The notes below the pieces were generated by a model, which saw only the letters and a program-made list of their open reading frames with translations, did not search any database and had not been told where the DNA came from. Below are positions 18,901 to 26,879 of a DNA stretch of 64,000 bases, piece after piece (position 1 is the stretch's first letter; each line of letters starts with the position of its first letter). This DNA comes from CAVSLM01 sp963728895 (GTDB lineage Bacteria > Pseudomonadota > Gammaproteobacteria > JBBQDK01): contig CAVSLM010000010.1 in the NCBI GenBank assembly GCA_963728895.1, forward strand, positions 1 through 64,000. The letters run 5' to 3'. The translations under genes and the position numbers were made by a program.

Positions 18901-20250
18901 ATGCAAGCGAAGATCGATGTGCTGGTGGTCGGCGGCGGCCCCGGCGGAATGATGGCCGCACTGTCGGCGGCGCGTTACAACCCGGGCATGCAAGTGATGC
19001 TGGTGAAGCGTGAGGAGGACTCGATCGTGCCGTGCGGTATCCCCTATATCTTCGGCACCCTGCACGCGGTGGAAAAGGACCTCGCGGGCGTTGCGCCCCT
19101 GAAACAGCTCGGTGTGCAGGTGCGGATAGCTAGCGTCACCGCCATCGACAAGTCCGAGCATACCGCCACCCTCGATTCGGGCGAGACCATCGAGTGGAGG
19201 AAGCTGGTGCTCGCGACCGGTTCCACGCCGCTGGTGCCTTCGATACCCAACGTGGAGCTCCAAGGCGTCGTCGCCATACACAAGAACTTCGACCGGCTCA
19301 CCGAGCTTTTCGAGGACCATCTCGACGGCAACAAGCGCGTCGTCATCGTCGGCGGCGGCTTCATCGGCGTGGAGTTCTCCGACGAATGCCGCAAGGCCGG
19401 CCACGACGTCACCATCGTCGAGATCAACGCCCACTGCCTGGAGCGCAACTTCGACGTGCCACTCTGCGAGCGCGTCGAGCAACGCCTGCTCGAGCGCGGC
19501 ATCCGGCTTTGCACGGGCGTGGGCGTGGCGCGCTTTCACGGCACCGGGTGCGTCAGCGGAATCGAGCTCACCGACGGCACCCTGCTGCCGGCCGACACCG
19601 TGCTGCTGGCGGTCGGCGAACGCCGCAACACCGAGCTCGCGCAATCGCTCGGCATCAGCATCAAGTCCTACGGCAGCATCTGGGTGGACAATTTTCAGTG
19701 CTCCTCGCACCCGGACATTTTCGCGGTTGGCGATTGCAGCCACAAGCAGGACTTCTTCACCCGCCGCCACACCAGCAGCCTGCTGGCGTCCGTAGCGGCG
19801 GCCGAAGGGCGCATCGCCGGGCGCAACCTGTTCGTGCGCCGATCCCTGCGTTTCAATCCCGGCACCATCTCCATTTATGCAAGCTGCCTCGATGACCTGG
19901 CCTTCGGCGTCGCCGGTTGGACGGAATCGGGCGCCCTGGCCGCCGGTCTGGAGGTGGTCACCGGCGAGGCCACACTGCCGGATCACCATCCTGCCACCAT
20001 GCCGGGCACGCTGCCCATGGCCTGCCGCCTGGTGTTCGCGCGTCAGGGCGGAACGTTGGTCGGCGGCCAGGTGGTCGGCGGCGCGACCACGGCAGAGGTG
20101 CTGAATGCCATCGGCATCGCCATCCAGGCCAAGGTGAGCGCAGAAGAGCTGGTCACCTTCCAGTTCGGCAGCCATCCCCGGCTCACCGCACCGGTGCATC
20201 CCATCGTGGCAGCGACCGAGGACGCCCTGCAACACGCGCTGGCGATGTAA
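18901..20250 (+). CDS. Class III pyridine nucleotide-disulfide oxidoreductase (NADH oxidase/CoA-disulfide reductase like)
   Basis: A 449-residue FAD- and NAD(P)H-binding enzyme. The FAD motif GGGPGG is at 11-16. A single redox-active Cys sits in the VPCGIPY motif (Cys 45), as in NADH oxidase and CoA-disulfide reductase. The NAD motif is VIVGGGFIGVE, and the second FAD contact is IFAVGDCSHK. A dimerisation domain follows. The Cys-x-Gly context differs from the paired CXXXXC of glutathione reductase-type enzymes. The reaction (peroxide-forming or water-forming NADH oxidase, or disulfide/persulfide reduction) cannot be fixed from sequence. It is divergent from moxR with a 248-bp gap. Confidence 0.86.
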   Translation: MQAKIDVLVVGGGPGGMMAALSAARYNPGMQVMLVKREEDSIVPCGIPYIFGTLHAVEKDLAGVAPLKQLGVQVRIASVTAIDKSEHTATLDSGETIEWRKLVLATGSTPLVPSIPNVELQGVVAIHKNFDRLTELFEDHLDGNKRVVIVGGGFIGVEFSDECRKAGHDVTIVEINAHCLERNFDVPLCERVEQRLLERGIRLCTGVGVARFHGTGCVSGIELTDGTLLPADTVLLAVGERRNTELAQSLGISIKSYGSIWVDNFQCSSHPDIFAVGDCSHKQDFFTRRHTSSLLASVAAAEGRIAGRNLFVRRSLRFNPGTISIYASCLDDLAFGVAGWTESGALAAGLEVVTGEATLPDHHPATMPGTLPMACRLVFARQGGTLVGGQVVGGATTAEVLNAIGIAIQAKVSAEELVTFQFGSHPRLTAPVHPIVAATEDALQHALAM

Positions 20251-20277
20251 GCCCTAGCCACCACCCTAGCCCCCCAA

Positions 20278-20297
20278 GCCCGCATTTCTCAGCGGGC
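20278..20297. terminator. Short hairpin between convergent genes
   Basis: GCCCGC (20278-20283) and GCGGGC (20292-20297) form a 6-bp stem with an A/T-rich 8-nt loop, between two convergent genes. No T-run follows on either side, so it may be a weak bidirectional terminator or transcript-end stabiliser. Confidence 0.35.
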
Positions 20298-20340
20298 CGA
20301 ATCGACAGCGGTTCCATCACCTCCAGTGCAGCATGTCGTG

Positions 20341-21087
20341 CTACCGGCGACCGGCGACAGATGCGGGCTGGGCTTCCCAAAGGATCTCCGGCGCGGCGCC
20401 GTCCGCACCGAGGTGCTCCACGTGCCGCACGTAGCGGGTGACGTCGGCAATTCCGCCGTCGATGGCGACCTCCACTACGGCATCCCAGCGCGGCCGGCGC
20501 TGTAGCCATGCTGCGTATGGATAGGCGGCGATGGAGGCGAAGGTTGCGTGCCCGCGCACCTGCGCACGGCGCCAGGTGCAGCCGCTGTTGATGGGGCTCA
20601 GCCGCAGCCGCCGGCCACAGGCCTCCACCAGCCGCGCCGTGTCGACGACCAGCACTTCCTGCCGGCAGTGACGGTGGGAGCGCGCCTGCAGATGGCGCTG
20701 CAGGCGCACCCGCGAAGTCCAGAAGAAAGCCTTGCCGTTCAGCAGGCGGTACCAGTCCGAAGGCGCCAGACCGTTCTCGAGACAGCGCGCCAGACCGGCA
20801 TCGGACATGGGTTTCTGGTCGCGCAGCACCGCGCGCCCGTGCACCGGGTGGGTAAGGGTCACGGCATGCGGGCGCCGGCACTGCTCGATCGCGATGCGCT
20901 GCGCCCCGCGAACTTCGAACAGTTCGAGCAGACGGCTGGTGCTGAGCAGCCCGTGGCGCACGATCCCCGGCCAGCCGCCCGGCGATGTGGCGTGATAGAG
21001 CAGCGGAAAATCGCCGATCAGCTCGGCGGCGTTCATGGCGCCGGAGGCTTCGAGCTCGCGTGGCAGCACGCACCTGAGCCCCAGCAT
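20341..21087 (-). CDS. DUF7002 family protein, possible ADP-ribosyltransferase-like toxin
   Basis: A 248-residue soluble protein. Its N-terminal motif LYHATSPGGWPGIVRHGLLST and the later LNGKAFFWTSRVRLQRHLQA and VVDTARLVEACG segments match the DUF7002 pattern. The His-x-Thr ... Ile...GL arrangement resembles the NAD-binding start of ADP-ribosyltransferase-fold proteins; this is my inference. It lies 18 bp downstream of a small HTH gene on the same strand, a layout common in toxin-antitoxin pairs. An internal ATG at 21036 (MNAAELIGDFPLLYHAT) is a credible alternative start. No ribosome site supports either one. Function is unknown. Confidence 0.75.
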   Translation of the reverse strand: MLGLRCVLPRELEASGAMNAAELIGDFPLLYHATSPGGWPGIVRHGLLSTSRLLELFEVRGAQRIAIEQCRRPHAVTLTHPVHGRAVLRDQKPMSDAGLARCLENGLAPSDWYRLLNGKAFFWTSRVRLQRHLQARSHRHCRQEVLVVDTARLVEACGRRLRLSPINSGCTWRRAQVRGHATFASIAAYPYAAWLQRRPRWDAVVEVAIDGGIADVTRYVRHVEHLGADGAAPEILWEAQPASVAGRR

Positions 21088-21105
21088 ATTCGGTAGCGCG
21101 TCGGG

Positions 21106-21345
21106 TCAGCGTAGCCACTGCTCGATGATATCGGGCGCGGGCGTCTCCACGCCGGCCTGATGCTCGCGCAGCCATGCGCGTACGTCACCCGCTCGATAAC
21201 GGATGGCGCCGCGGAAATTGACGAAGCGCGGCCCCTTTCCCGGGTGATCACGCGCCTGATGCAGGAGATCCTCGGAAACACCGAGCCACTCCGCGACCTG
21301 CCCGGTGATCAGTCCATAATCGTTATCCACGTCGGCGAAGCCCAT
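21106..21345 (-). CDS. Small helix-turn-helix protein upstream of the DUF7002 gene
   Basis: A 79-residue DNA-binding-like protein. Residues about 9-50 (LITGQVAEWLGVSEDLLHQARDH, then VNFRGAIRYRAGDVRAWLREH) read as a winged-helix/MerR- or AlpA-type HTH, where an initial helix pair is followed by an R-Y-R-x-x-DV-x-x-W-L recognition wing. The ATG at 21345 has a good purine-rich ribosome site (GGAGGGAAGG). The following gene starts 18 bp after its stop, so it may act as the autoregulatory or antidote partner of that gene. This is inferred from layout only. Confidence 0.7.
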   Translation of the reverse strand: MGFADVDNDYGLITGQVAEWLGVSEDLLHQARDHPGKGPRFVNFRGAIRYRAGDVRAWLREHQAGVETPAPDIIEQWLR

Positions 21346-21428
21346 TTTCCTTCCCTCCGATGGAGCAGAGCAGCGACGCCCCTGTGCCATACTCCGCTGA
21401 GTTTTCCCACACAGTCGAATGCGAGCGC

Positions 21429-22058
21429 ATGTCCGACAAAGTACCGATCGAGCGTCTCCCGGGTGAACACGCCGCCAGGCGCATCACCCAGACGATCGTC
21501 GACTTCATCGCGCAGGTTCCACAGACGCCGGAATCCCGAGGCGAGAACCCCGGACGACGCGCACGTGCGCTCGCGAGTGCCGCTGCCGCGCGCGCGGCGC
21601 TCGCCGCGGGCACCCTCGCGCTGCCCGGCGGCCCGCTCGGCGTGCTCACCATTCTCCCGGAGCTCACGACCGTGTGGAGACTGCAGGCGCAGCTGGTCGC
21701 AGACATCGCCGGCGCCTTCGGACGCGATGGCGCCCTTACACGCGAGCAGATGCTTTACTGCCTGTTCCGCCACACGGCCGCGCAGGCCGTGCGCGACCTG
21801 GCCGTGCGCGTGGGAGAGCGGGTGCTGGTGCGCAGCGTTCCTCTCCCGGTAATTCATAGTGCCGCGTGCGAAGTGGGTATGCACGTCGTTCGCCGCACAC
21901 TACGCGAGGGCGTGGCACGCTGGCTGCCGGTGGTCGGCGCGTTCGGCGTCGGCGCCTATGCCTACTACGACACCCAACGCGTGGCAAGCACCGCAGTGGC
22001 TCTGTTCGAGTGCGACCTCGACGTGGCAGTGGCTTCATTCGATGCGCCCGATCGCTGA
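21429..22058 (+). CDS. EcsC family protein
   Basis: A 209-residue protein of the EcsC family, named after a gene linked to a Bacillus ABC transporter; biochemical function is unknown. Family-type segments are LALPGGPLGVLTILPELTTVWRLQAQLVADIA, REQMLYCLFRHTAAQAVRDL and the Gly-rich hydrophobic WLPVVGAFGVGAYAYYDT, which may associate with membrane. The start is uncertain. ATG 21429 (MSDKVPIERLPG) is preferred as closest to the conserved region; ATG 21360 would add 23 residues and nearly abut the divergent HTH gene. Neither has a strong ribosome site. Confidence 0.75.
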   Translation: MSDKVPIERLPGEHAARRITQTIVDFIAQVPQTPESRGENPGRRARALASAAAARAALAAGTLALPGGPLGVLTILPELTTVWRLQAQLVADIAGAFGRDGALTREQMLYCLFRHTAAQAVRDLAVRVGERVLVRSVPLPVIHSAACEVGMHVVRRTLREGVARWLPVVGAFGVGAYAYYDTQRVASTAVALFECDLDVAVASFDAPDR

Positions 22059-22633
22059 GCACCCCGATCCCCGGGGAGGCGAGCCGCTGCCCGACGTCCG
22101 CCCCCGCTGCGCGGGAGGCGAAATGCTGCCGGGCTGCCGATCCTCCGGTGCCGGATAAGCCGGCGTGGTGCTCTCCTCCGCAGCGAGTCATCTTGCAGCA
22201 ACGTTAGCAGAGCACTCCCCCCGGCGCTGCCGGTGAGATCGATCCGAAGGGCCTGCGCCTTCGCGGTTCGCAGCCGGCCCACCAGCCGAACCACGAAACG
22301 CGCACCGCCCGGCAGAGAGTGGGGAATGCGGTCTAAACCGCGGTATTGGCAACCAAAGAAGGTGTGGTGGACAGGTGTTGCATCCGAACGGGGGCACCAT
22401 CGTGAACGGCTGGTTTCCAGGCGGCGGGCTGTCGGGCGCGGGCTGCACGAACGTGTGGATACGGCGGATCCGGGTGCCGGGCACAGGGCCATGATATCCT
22501 GCCCTGGTCGGACCGTGCGGCGGCCGCGCGCAGGTCATGCGCGACGGAACTCCGCACGTGAGTCCGGGAGGAAGCCGGACTCGCTTCCCATGACCGCAGG
22601 GAGCCAACTCAAATCCACCGGAGGCTATACCTC
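22059..22633. other. 575-bp intergenic region, no feature recognised
   Basis: A gap between two plus-strand genes. I see no credible open frame, tRNA, terminator with T-run or known RNA. The last 15 bp hold the ribosome site (CCGGAGG) of the next gene, so its promoter must lie here, but no convincing -35/-10 pair was found. Confidence 0.5.
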
Positions 22634-23143
22634 ATGCTCAAGGCAGCGATCGTGCCCGCGCTGGCGCTCGGCATCAGTCTGGCGGGCGTGGCCCTGCTCG
22701 CGCAGGCAGCGCCCGATGCGGCTCCCAAAGTGTGCAAGCTGCTCCCGATCACCGCACTGGAAAAACATTTCGGAGCCGGCGCGGGCGCTGTACGCGGAGC
22801 CGACACGCCGACGGTTTCCAGCTGCGCGGTCGACGTGCCCGATCTGGCGCACGGTGCCGACCTGGTGGTCCTGGCACAGGCTCCGCAGGGCGCCACCGTC
22901 GAACAGCGCCTGGCTGCCATGCGGCAGATGCACGAGCAGTCGCGCCAGAAGGTCCAGCAATTCGGAAAGGTTACCTGCTTCGGGGGGTCCGTCGACATGG
23001 CTACGGGCCAGGTGCCGACCGCCACCTGTTATACGCAGGAGGGAGGTTACCTCAGCCTGCAGCTGCGCAGCGTCGATCCGGCGAAGCTCGACTTTGCAGC
23101 CGTGCGTACGCTGCTCCAACAGGCGGTCGCGCTACGGAAGTAG
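22634..23143 (+). CDS. Hypothetical secreted protein
   Basis: A 169-residue protein with a clear signal peptide (MLKAAIVPALALGISLAGVALLAQA, cut near residue 26), so it is probably periplasmic. The mature part begins CKLLPITALEKHF and contains four Cys (KVCKL, SSCAV, VTCFG, TATCY) that could form two disulfides. It shows some likeness to proteins of unknown function that pair a K-x-L/I-T-x-x-E/K start with scattered beta strands. GGAGG lies nine bases upstream of the ATG. It stands alone between an EcsC-family gene and a dehydrogenase gene. No function can be assigned. Confidence 0.75.
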   Translation: MLKAAIVPALALGISLAGVALLAQAAPDAAPKVCKLLPITALEKHFGAGAGAVRGADTPTVSSCAVDVPDLAHGADLVVLAQAPQGATVEQRLAAMRQMHEQSRQKVQQFGKVTCFGGSVDMATGQVPTATCYTQEGGYLSLQLRSVDPAKLDFAAVRTLLQQAVALRK

Positions 23144-23197
23144 CCAACCGGGCACTGCGGCCGACCAAGGCCGACGGGTCTCCCAAGGAGAAGGACC

Positions 23198-23992
23198 ATG
23201 GACCTGGGATTGAGGGGCAAGCGCGCACTGGTTACGGGATCCACCGCCGGCATCGGGTTGGCAACTGCACGTGCGCTCGCGGCCGAGGGTGCACACGTTA
23301 CAGTGAACGGGCGCACCGAGGCGCGCGTGCGACACGCCGTCGAGGGCATCCAGGCCGAAGTACCCGGCGCAATCGCCGATGGGATGCCGCACGATCTCGG
23401 CAGTGCTGAAGGCTGCCAGGCGCTGATCGACCGCCTGCCGGAGGTCGACATCCTGGTCAACAACCTCGGCATATTCGAGCCCAAGCCCTTCGAAGAGATT
23501 TCCGACGAGGACTGGCTGCGTTTCTTCGAAGTCAACGTGCTCAGTGGCATCCGGCTGGCGCGCCACTATGTCGCCGGAATGCGGGCGCGCAACTGGGGAC
23601 GGATCGTTTTCGTCTCCAGTGAATCGGGCGTCCAGATCCCCGCGGAAATGATCCATTACGGCACGACCAAGACCGCACAGCTCGCGGTATCGCGCGGACT
23701 TGCGGAGACACTTGCGGGAACGGGTGTGACCGTGAACTGCGTGCTCCCGGGACCGACCGCTTCGGAAGGTGTGGGCCAGTTCGTGGTGGATCTTGCGGCA
23801 GCGCGCGGTGTGGACGCCGGCACCGTGGAGCGCGAATTCTTCGAGACCGCCCGGCCCTCCTCGGTGCTGAAGCGCTTCGCCACGCCGGATGAGGTCGCGT
23901 CGATGATCGCCTACGTGTGCAGCGCCCGGGCATCGGCCACCACCGGCGCGGCGCTGCGTGTCGACGGCGGCGTGGTGCGGGCAATCGTCTGA
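23198..23992 (+). CDS. SDR family NAD(P)-dependent oxidoreductase
   Basis: A 264-residue classical short-chain dehydrogenase. The cofactor motif TGSTAGIG lies near residue 14-21, NNLG is present in the central strand, and the catalytic triad is complete: Ser in VSSESG, then Tyr and Lys in HYGTTK. The C-terminal VDGGVVRAIV closes the fold. VNGRTEAR after strand 2, with Arg, suggests NADP(H) preference. The ribosome site AAGGAG is well placed. The substrate is unknown; sequence features resemble 3-oxoacyl-ACP-reductase-like SDRs, a broad class. Confidence 0.9.
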   Translation: MDLGLRGKRALVTGSTAGIGLATARALAAEGAHVTVNGRTEARVRHAVEGIQAEVPGAIADGMPHDLGSAEGCQALIDRLPEVDILVNNLGIFEPKPFEEISDEDWLRFFEVNVLSGIRLARHYVAGMRARNWGRIVFVSSESGVQIPAEMIHYGTTKTAQLAVSRGLAETLAGTGVTVNCVLPGPTASEGVGQFVVDLAAARGVDAGTVEREFFETARPSSVLKRFATPDEVASMIAYVCSARASATTGAALRVDGGVVRAIV

Positions 23993-24103
23993 CCAAGCAT
24001 CAGGCGCAGGGGCCGGAAGTCTGGCGCAACCCAACGCAGCCCGCAAATGCCCGCTCCCTGCGCGCGCTGCCGACTGCTCCGACAGCGCGACACGGTCAGG
24101 GAA

Positions 24104-24601
24104 TCAGCCCGCCTTGACCTCGACCGTCTTACGCCGGTGTGCCGCAGGCTTGGGCAGCTCGACTCGAAGTACGCCATTGCGGTAGCGCGCCCGCGCCTGG
24201 TCGGGCGCGATCTCGTCGGGCAATGGAATGGCGCGCTCGAAGCTGCCGTAGGCGCATTCGGACACGAAGTAGTTGCCCTCCGTGCGTTCCTGCTCGGTTT
24301 GCTTCTCGCCGCGCACCACCAGATAGTTGTCGGTCACCTCGATATCGAGGTCGGCGAGATCCATCCCCGGCGCTTCCAGGCGGACCAAGACCCTGTCACC
24401 CTGATCCACGACCTCGGCCGGCAGCATCGCCCAGCCGACGCCTCGCGTTGCAAGCGTCCCGCCCGCGTTTCGGCCTCCAGCACGCCCCGGCCGGAAATGC
24501 GTGAGTGCGCCGTAAGCGCGCCGGTAGAGCGACTGCCAGCCTTCCATGAGCGTGTCCCAGAATTCGCTTACGCCTTCCCGCAGCTGCTGCAAAGTGGCCA
24601 T
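24104..24601 (-). CDS. Hsp20/alpha-crystallin family small heat shock protein
   Basis: A 165-residue ATP-independent holdase. The alpha-crystallin domain spans roughly residues 70-160 with LEAPGMDLADLDIEVTDNYLVVRGEK, then YGSFERAIPLPDEI and the terminal A/G-x-L motif region NGVLRVELPKP. A helical N-terminal arm (LREGVSEFWDTLMEGWQSLYRRAYG) is typical. The start is placed at ATG 24601 with GGAGGAG upstream. Upstream on the same strand lies A+T-richer accessory DNA, so expression control is unclear. No CIRCE or ROSE element was recognised. Confidence 0.92.
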   Translation of the reverse strand: MATLQQLREGVSEFWDTLMEGWQSLYRRAYGALTHFRPGRAGGRNAGGTLATRGVGWAMLPAEVVDQGDRVLVRLEAPGMDLADLDIEVTDNYLVVRGEKQTEQERTEGNYFVSECAYGSFERAIPLPDEIAPDQARARYRNGVLRVELPKPAAHRRKTVEVKAG

Positions 24602-25110
24602 GATCCTTACTCCTCCGTACCTGGATACCGTGGCAGCAGAGTTGGGGTTCGCAGTCGGGATTTTCAATGGCGATTGGCACGGCGGCGAAAGCAAGCAACG
24701 GTTCTCGAACCGGCCCACACCGGCAGATCTTCTCTGCCAGAACAGCTCGCCGAACGCGACGGGCACGATAAGGTTAGTTATACAGAGCGCCCGGCTTGGA
24801 GCCGGCTACAGGTTCCGGGAGATCGGTTGTGCCGTGCAGATCAGCCGCGTCGCGAACCAGGAGTAGTAAAGCGGATGATGCACAGAACAAGATCTGACCC
24901 CCTTTCCCTGACCGAGTACACCGTTCCGCCAGAGGCGCAATACTCGGTAATAGTGGGTAGTTAACCCTTTCCATGCGGGGACTTTCACCCGACCAGATGC
25001 GCCACGCTTTGCGCGGCGCACTGACGTTTCAGGTACCGGCCGATGCGGTGCGCGACGACCTCGGTCAGGTGGGTGAGCTCGGCGCTCGTCGGCGCTGTCA
25101 CGGGGAATAA
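24602..25110. other. Gene-poor accessory spacer upstream of hsp20
   Basis: A stretch visibly richer in A+T than its flanks, with no convincing gene. It contains AGATCTGACCCCC near 24891 and GGGGAATAAGGGG just before 25111, short G-run or C-run motifs of the kind that border REP- and transposase-associated palindromic elements. A short open frame starting at 24974 (MRGLSPDQMRHALRGALTF) has no recognised relatives and may be a fragment. Confidence 0.45.
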
Positions 25111-25240
25111 GGGGACAGTTTACTCATTCCATAACTGCGCCAGACGCCACGGGCAGTTTCCCGCGTCCTCGCAGGACGGATCGACACGTCAGCAAGCCGA
25201 CCCCTCAGCAGAATCCTCGTCCATTGAGTAAACTTTCCCC
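25111..25240 (+). repeat. 130-bp inverted-terminal-repeat element, copy 1
   Basis: A MITE-like unit bounded by GGGGACAGTTTACTCA (25111-25126) and its near-perfect inverse TGAGTAAACTTTCCCC (25225-25240). The inside holds another stem, CGTCCTCGCAGGACG. A second copy of identical length lies at 26358-26487 in the same orientation, differing at about 11 positions by my alignment. It is too short to encode a transposase; mobilisation in trans is inferred. Confidence 0.8.
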
Positions 25241-25312
25241 GAATTTCCTCCAACGTGGCCCGGCAGCCGCAGCGTCTTGTCAGGCGTCGGCTGCGGAGCT
25301 ACGCGAAACGGA

Positions 25313-25957
25313 TCACGAGCTCGACGCGGACTCGATGGCACCTGTGATCCCGGCGATCAGCATCTGGACGCCGATCACGGCCAGGATGAGGCCCATGAGT
25401 CGAGTCACTACTTTGATCGCGTTCTGGCCAAGGAAACGCACGAGGGAGGTGCCGAAGGCGAAAGCGACCCAGGTCAATCCGCAGACCACACCCAGCGCCG
25501 ACATGGTCCGGACCAACTCGGCCAGCGTCGATTCTGCGGTGAAGTTCATAGCCGTGGCGATGGTGCCAGGGCCCGCCAGGATCGGCAACGCCAAGGGAGT
25601 GATCGCGATGCCCAGGGCGGCGTCACGACTACGCGCATCGTCTTCGGCGGTAGGTGTGTGAACGCTCGATTCCTGCCCCTGAAGCAAGTGATATCCCACG
25701 AGTCCAACAAGGATACCGCCGGCAATGCGAAACGCCGGCAGGGTGATGCCAAAAACCGCGAATATCTCGCGACCGAGGATCGCGAACACCGAAACGATCG
25801 CGAACGCCAGGAGAACCGCACGCAGCGCAACTCCTCGCCGCGTAGTCGTGTCGAGACCTTCAGTAAGCCCCAAAAAGAGTGGCGCGTTCGCAATCGGGTT
25901 CATGATGGCGAAGAACGACATGAAGACCGTGGTGAAGTGGACTGTCGATTCGTTCAT
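25313..25957 (-). CDS. MarC family integral membrane protein
   Basis: A 214-residue inner-membrane protein of the MarC/YchE family, with six predicted membrane helices (for example FTTVFMSFFAIMNPIANAPLFLGL and AVLLAFAIVSVFAIL) and the family signatures MNPIGN-like MNPIANAPLF and GITLPAFRIAGGILVGLVGYHLLQG. The function is not established; the old link to multiple antibiotic resistance was not upheld. It is flanked by two direct copies of the 130-bp element (25111 and 26358), and a GCCTAAC core motif lies about 36 bp upstream of its start. It may therefore have arrived as an accessory gene. An imperfect hairpin follows its stop (about 25266-25297). Confidence 0.9.
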   Translation of the reverse strand: MNESTVHFTTVFMSFFAIMNPIANAPLFLGLTEGLDTTTRRGVALRAVLLAFAIVSVFAILGREIFAVFGITLPAFRIAGGILVGLVGYHLLQGQESSVHTPTAEDDARSRDAALGIAITPLALPILAGPGTIATAMNFTAESTLAELVRTMSALGVVCGLTWVAFAFGTSLVRFLGQNAIKVVTRLMGLILAVIGVQMLIAGITGAIESASSS

Positions 25958-26172
25958 TTGCCGCCGCCTGACGATAACGTCAGCGGCGCATTGTTAGGCG
26001 CTTGCACTGCGAACCTCAGCAACAGCGCGCTCAAGTAACTTCCAGTAATACCCTCGCTCCAGACGTTTCGCAGTCGAACGCCGAGCTCCGGTTCGATATG
26101 TCGCATCAGCGTATCAACCTCCAAGCCGTCCGGCATCCAGCGCTTCGGATGAAGTGCGCAGTACATGGCCAT
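25954..26172 (-). CDS. Short open frame of unknown function in the accessory patch
   Basis: A 72-residue frame (MAMYCALHPKRWMPDGLEVDTLMRHIEPELGVRLRN as the protein-like part, in two pieces) whose 3' end runs over the GCCTAAC motif into the MarC start. Composition looks protein-like up to about SYLSALLLRF. The remainder reads through repeat-like sequence, so the true stop or frame may be disturbed. No family is recognised. Treat it as a possible cassette gene or fragment. Confidence 0.3.
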   Translation of the reverse strand: MAMYCALHPKRWMPDGLEVDTLMRHIEPELGVRLRNVWSEGITGSYLSALLLRFAVQAPNNAPLTLSSGGGK

Positions 26173-26357
26173 ATTTCGTCGGTCGGATTCAGCTTCAGCC
26201 AGCGCCTAAGCCTGACTCGAAAGGCCGGATTGCGTCCGCTGACTGCAGAGAGCGTAGCATTACAGCATGTCGGAAGACTCGACGACCGGCCTACTGGCTG
26301 GAGCAGCACGATTCGGCTACCCCTTGACCGTCGCTGAGCTGCGAATCGGGCGAATAC

Positions 26358-26487
26358 GGGGACAGTTTACTCAATCCATAACTGCGCCCGACGCCACGAG
26401 CAGTTTCCCGCGTCCTCGCAGGATGGATCGCCACGTCAGCAAGCCGTCCCCTCAGCCGAATCCCCGTCCATTGAGTCAACTGTCCCT
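26358..26487 (+). repeat. 130-bp inverted-terminal-repeat element, copy 2
   Basis: Same length and orientation as the element at 25111-25240, bounded by GGGGACAGTTTACTCA (26358-26373) and TGAGTCAACTGTCCCT (26472-26487). Immediately right of it GAATTTCGTCCCTGAATTTC repeats the terminal motif, suggesting a nested or slipped end. It appears to interrupt the damaged gene described at 26520-26835. Together the two copies bracket the MarC gene as direct repeats. Confidence 0.8.
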
Positions 26488-26519
26488 GAATTTCGTCCCT
26501 GAATTTCCCCCATTTGTTT

Positions 26520-26835
26520 AAGGTCGCGACTGGGTCGACGCTGCAAATTGATGATCTCGGCAGACGGATAGTGCTCAACCGACACTGCTGAGGCAGACAG
26601 AGCATCGGCGCGACGCAACGTGTGCGGCTCGTCATCGGCGAGCGTCTCCTCAAGGACCTCCATCTTCTGCGCGCTGGTACCCCAATGTTCCGCGATTCGA
26701 GAGTGCCTGACATCGATACCAAGGATGCCGAATCGCCCGAGCGACCTTGAGCGCTTCGCGTGGCTCCGTCAAAGAGACCTGATCGACGGTTGCTCGACCA
26801 CGAACATCAGCGCGTGTGATCGACGGATCGGTCAT
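26520..26835 (-). pseudogene. Remnant of an unknown helical protein, frameshifted and interrupted by the repeat
   Basis: The frame starts at ATG 26835 (MTDPSITRADVRGRATVDQ) and reads EPREALKVARAIRHPWYRCQALS. It then continues one frame over as IAEHWGTSAQKMEVLEETLADDEP until about 26520, where 130-bp-repeat sequence begins. The HPWYRCQALS-x-IAEHWG pattern looks like a helical repeat protein, but I cannot name a family. The shift near 26697 again fits one extra base (A). The coding piece lies directly behind the GTTAGAC motif. Confidence 0.4.
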
Positions 26836-26879
26836 GTCGTCTAACGGCTGTATTGGACCGCTCACGCGGTATTGGGTGA

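Larger units (their letters stand above)
25993..26845 (-). mobile_element. Possible degenerate integron-type gene cassette
   Basis: Read on the minus strand, GTTAGAC (26845-26839) fits the attC right core GTTRRRY and stands three bases before an ATG. About 850 bp further on, GCCTAAC (25999-25993) fits the left core RYYYAAC. It is followed by AATGCGCCGCTGACG and an inverse GTCAGGCGGC, like the first half of an attC stem. The segment holds a damaged gene and a 130-bp repeat. No integrase gene or complete attC is present, so this rests on core motifs and spacing only. Confidence 0.35.

Noticed and set aside
22059..22633. Possible SRP, 6S or RNase P RNA in the 575-bp gap
   Set aside because: Looked for the conserved cores of these RNAs and found none; also no terminator.
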